The notes below the pieces were generated by a model. It ran no database searches. It was not told the DNA's origin and saw only the letters and a program-made list of their open reading frames with translations. The translations under genes were made by a program, and so were the position numbers. Source: Actinomycetes bacterium (GTDB lineage Bacteria > Actinomycetota > Acidimicrobiia > Acidimicrobiales > Palsa-688). Taken from it: 7,113 nt of DNA. The DNA is taken from contig JAJZYO010000097.1 in assembly GCA_021798075.1 (NCBI GenBank), positions 1 to 7,113 on the forward strand. Direction: 5' to 3'. Shown here piece by piece: positions 6,704 through 7,113 of this stretch (the first letter of the stretch is position 1; each line of letters starts with the position of its first letter).

Positions 6704-7069
6704 CTAGGGCGCCCAGTGCGGCACGCCGAGGCGCCGGTGCCCTTGTACGACGACCGCTCTGGAACGGCAGCCATCGAGGTGGCCGTTGGCCACGCCAACG
6801 GCCACCCCCACGAGCGTGGCCGGGGGGTCAAAGCTGCGGTCGAGCACAGACCCGTCCGGCCGTGGCGCCATACCGGGCTCCTCGATCGCCGACGACACTT
6901 CCACGCTCAAATACGTGCGCCGCTGGCCGAACAGTTGCGCCAGGAGTGCGGCCCGAAGGGCTTCGTGGCGAGGGGTCGGCTGGCCCTTTACCATCTCCTC
7001 GCCGTCCCACAGTTCCACCTCGAGCTCACCGGGTTGGGCGAAGTCGGGCTGTGCCACCGACATGGGCAC
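6704..7069 (-). CDS. Short Uma2/DUF820-like protein, probably degenerate or truncated
   Basis: This 121-residue ORF resembles the Uma2 family of PD-(D/E)xK-fold putative nucleases. The N-terminal strand pair (LEVELWDGEEMVKGQPTPRHE, residues 16 to 36), a helix rich in Ala and Leu, APRPDGSVLD (68-77) where the family has its conserved Pro-Asp, and RRLGVPHW (112-119) where it has GVPxYW all fit in order. Two things are wrong. The segment that should read like LVVEV with an active-site Glu and nearby Lys is LVGVAVGVANGH (86-97). The protein also stops two residues after the HW motif, so the usual C-terminal strands are absent (family members are about 180-200 residues). It is probably inactive as a nuclease, either a decayed gene or a diverged small protein. 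GTG at 7069 is preferred because a near-perfect ribosome binding site lies six bases upstream; ATG at 7063 would be 12 bases away. The stop lies ten bases before the glutamate dehydrogenase start. Confidence 0.55.
   Translation of the reverse strand: MPMSVAQPDFAQPGELEVELWDGEEMVKGQPTPRHEALRAALLAQLFGQRRTYLSVEVSSAIEEPGMAPRPDGSVLDRSFDPPATLVGVAVGVANGHLDGCRSRAVVVQGHRRLGVPHWAP
6778..6806. repeat. Perfect 13-bp-stem palindrome with 3-base loop
   Basis: Arms at 6778-6790 (GGTGGCCGTTGGC) and 6794-6806 (GCCAACGGCCACC) are exact reverse complements around a three-base loop at 6791-6793. It lies inside the Uma2-like ORF, at codons 88-98, and about 85 bases before the glutamate dehydrogenase start. No T-tract follows on either strand, so it is not a classic terminator. 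It is the longest perfect hairpin I noticed in the window. Confidence 0.85.
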
Positions 7070-7074
7070 ACGGT

Positions 7075-7082
7075 ACCTCCTT
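7075..7082 (-). promoter_or_regulatory. Strong ribosome binding site for the Uma2-like ORF
   Basis: AAGGAGGT is a near-perfect match to the anti-Shine-Dalgarno sequence, with GGAGG six bases before GTG at 7069. It is the strongest such site seen in the window, and it sets the start of the first ORF. The remaining 31 bases to the window edge show no recognisable promoter elements. Confidence 0.8.
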
Positions 7083-7113
7083 GTGCGAGAGCCTTACGGC
7101 ACCAGCCCGCCTG

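Noticed and set aside
6694..6831. Start of the glutamate dehydrogenase at 6831 (46 extra residues)
   Set aside because: The extra residues are Arg/Pro-rich with no family match, and they overlap the Uma2-like ORF, whose frame, ribosome binding site and motifs are better supported.
1..7113. CRISPR arrays, tRNA or rRNA genes, transposases, toxin-antitoxin or phage-defence genes
   Set aside because: No regularly spaced repeats, no tRNA-like cloverleaf and no such protein motifs were seen. The Uma2-like ORF is the only gene of accessory character, and it does not by itself indicate a defence system.

Overview
The window is a dense, very G+C-rich stretch in which every gene lies on the minus strand and is read right to left. 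The G+C bias, the gene types (a large 180-kDa-class NAD-glutamate dehydrogenase, an RpiB with the mycobacterial-style active-site loop, a type-2 MenC) and the GTG starts point to a high-G+C actinobacterium. An acidimicrobial-type lineage is possible, but that is an inference from sequence flavour only.

In transcription order the layout is: (1) a short Uma2/DUF820-like ORF with a near-perfect ribosome binding site (7069-6704), which looks degenerate and truncated and contains a perfect 13-bp stem hairpin; (2) a compact NAD-specific glutamate dehydrogenase of about 1180 residues (6693-3151), which seems to lack most of the N-terminal ACT region usual in this family; (3) rpiB, ribose-5-phosphate isomerase B (3140-2676); (4) menC, o-succinylbenzoate synthase of the enolase superfamily (2658-1492); (5) xseA, exodeoxyribonuclease VII large subunit (1410-82); (6) the first 28 codons of xseB, the small subunit (85-1, running off the window). 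The gaps are 10, 10, 17 and 81 bases, then a 4-base overlap, so a single polycistronic unit is likely. No promoter could be identified, and no terminator with a T-tract is visible.

The genes do not form one pathway. Glutamate catabolism (GDH), pentose phosphate interconversion (RpiB), menaquinone synthesis or amino-acid racemisation (MenC/NSAR) and DNA repair (ExoVII) look like housekeeping functions sharing transcription. xseA and xseB are the only pair whose products are known to form one enzyme. No tRNA, rRNA, CRISPR array, transposase or other mobile element was seen. I found no convincing previously undescribed system. The most unusual points are the compact dehydrogenase and the damaged Uma2-like ORF in front of it, whose hairpin sits exactly where the nuclease active-site motif should be.
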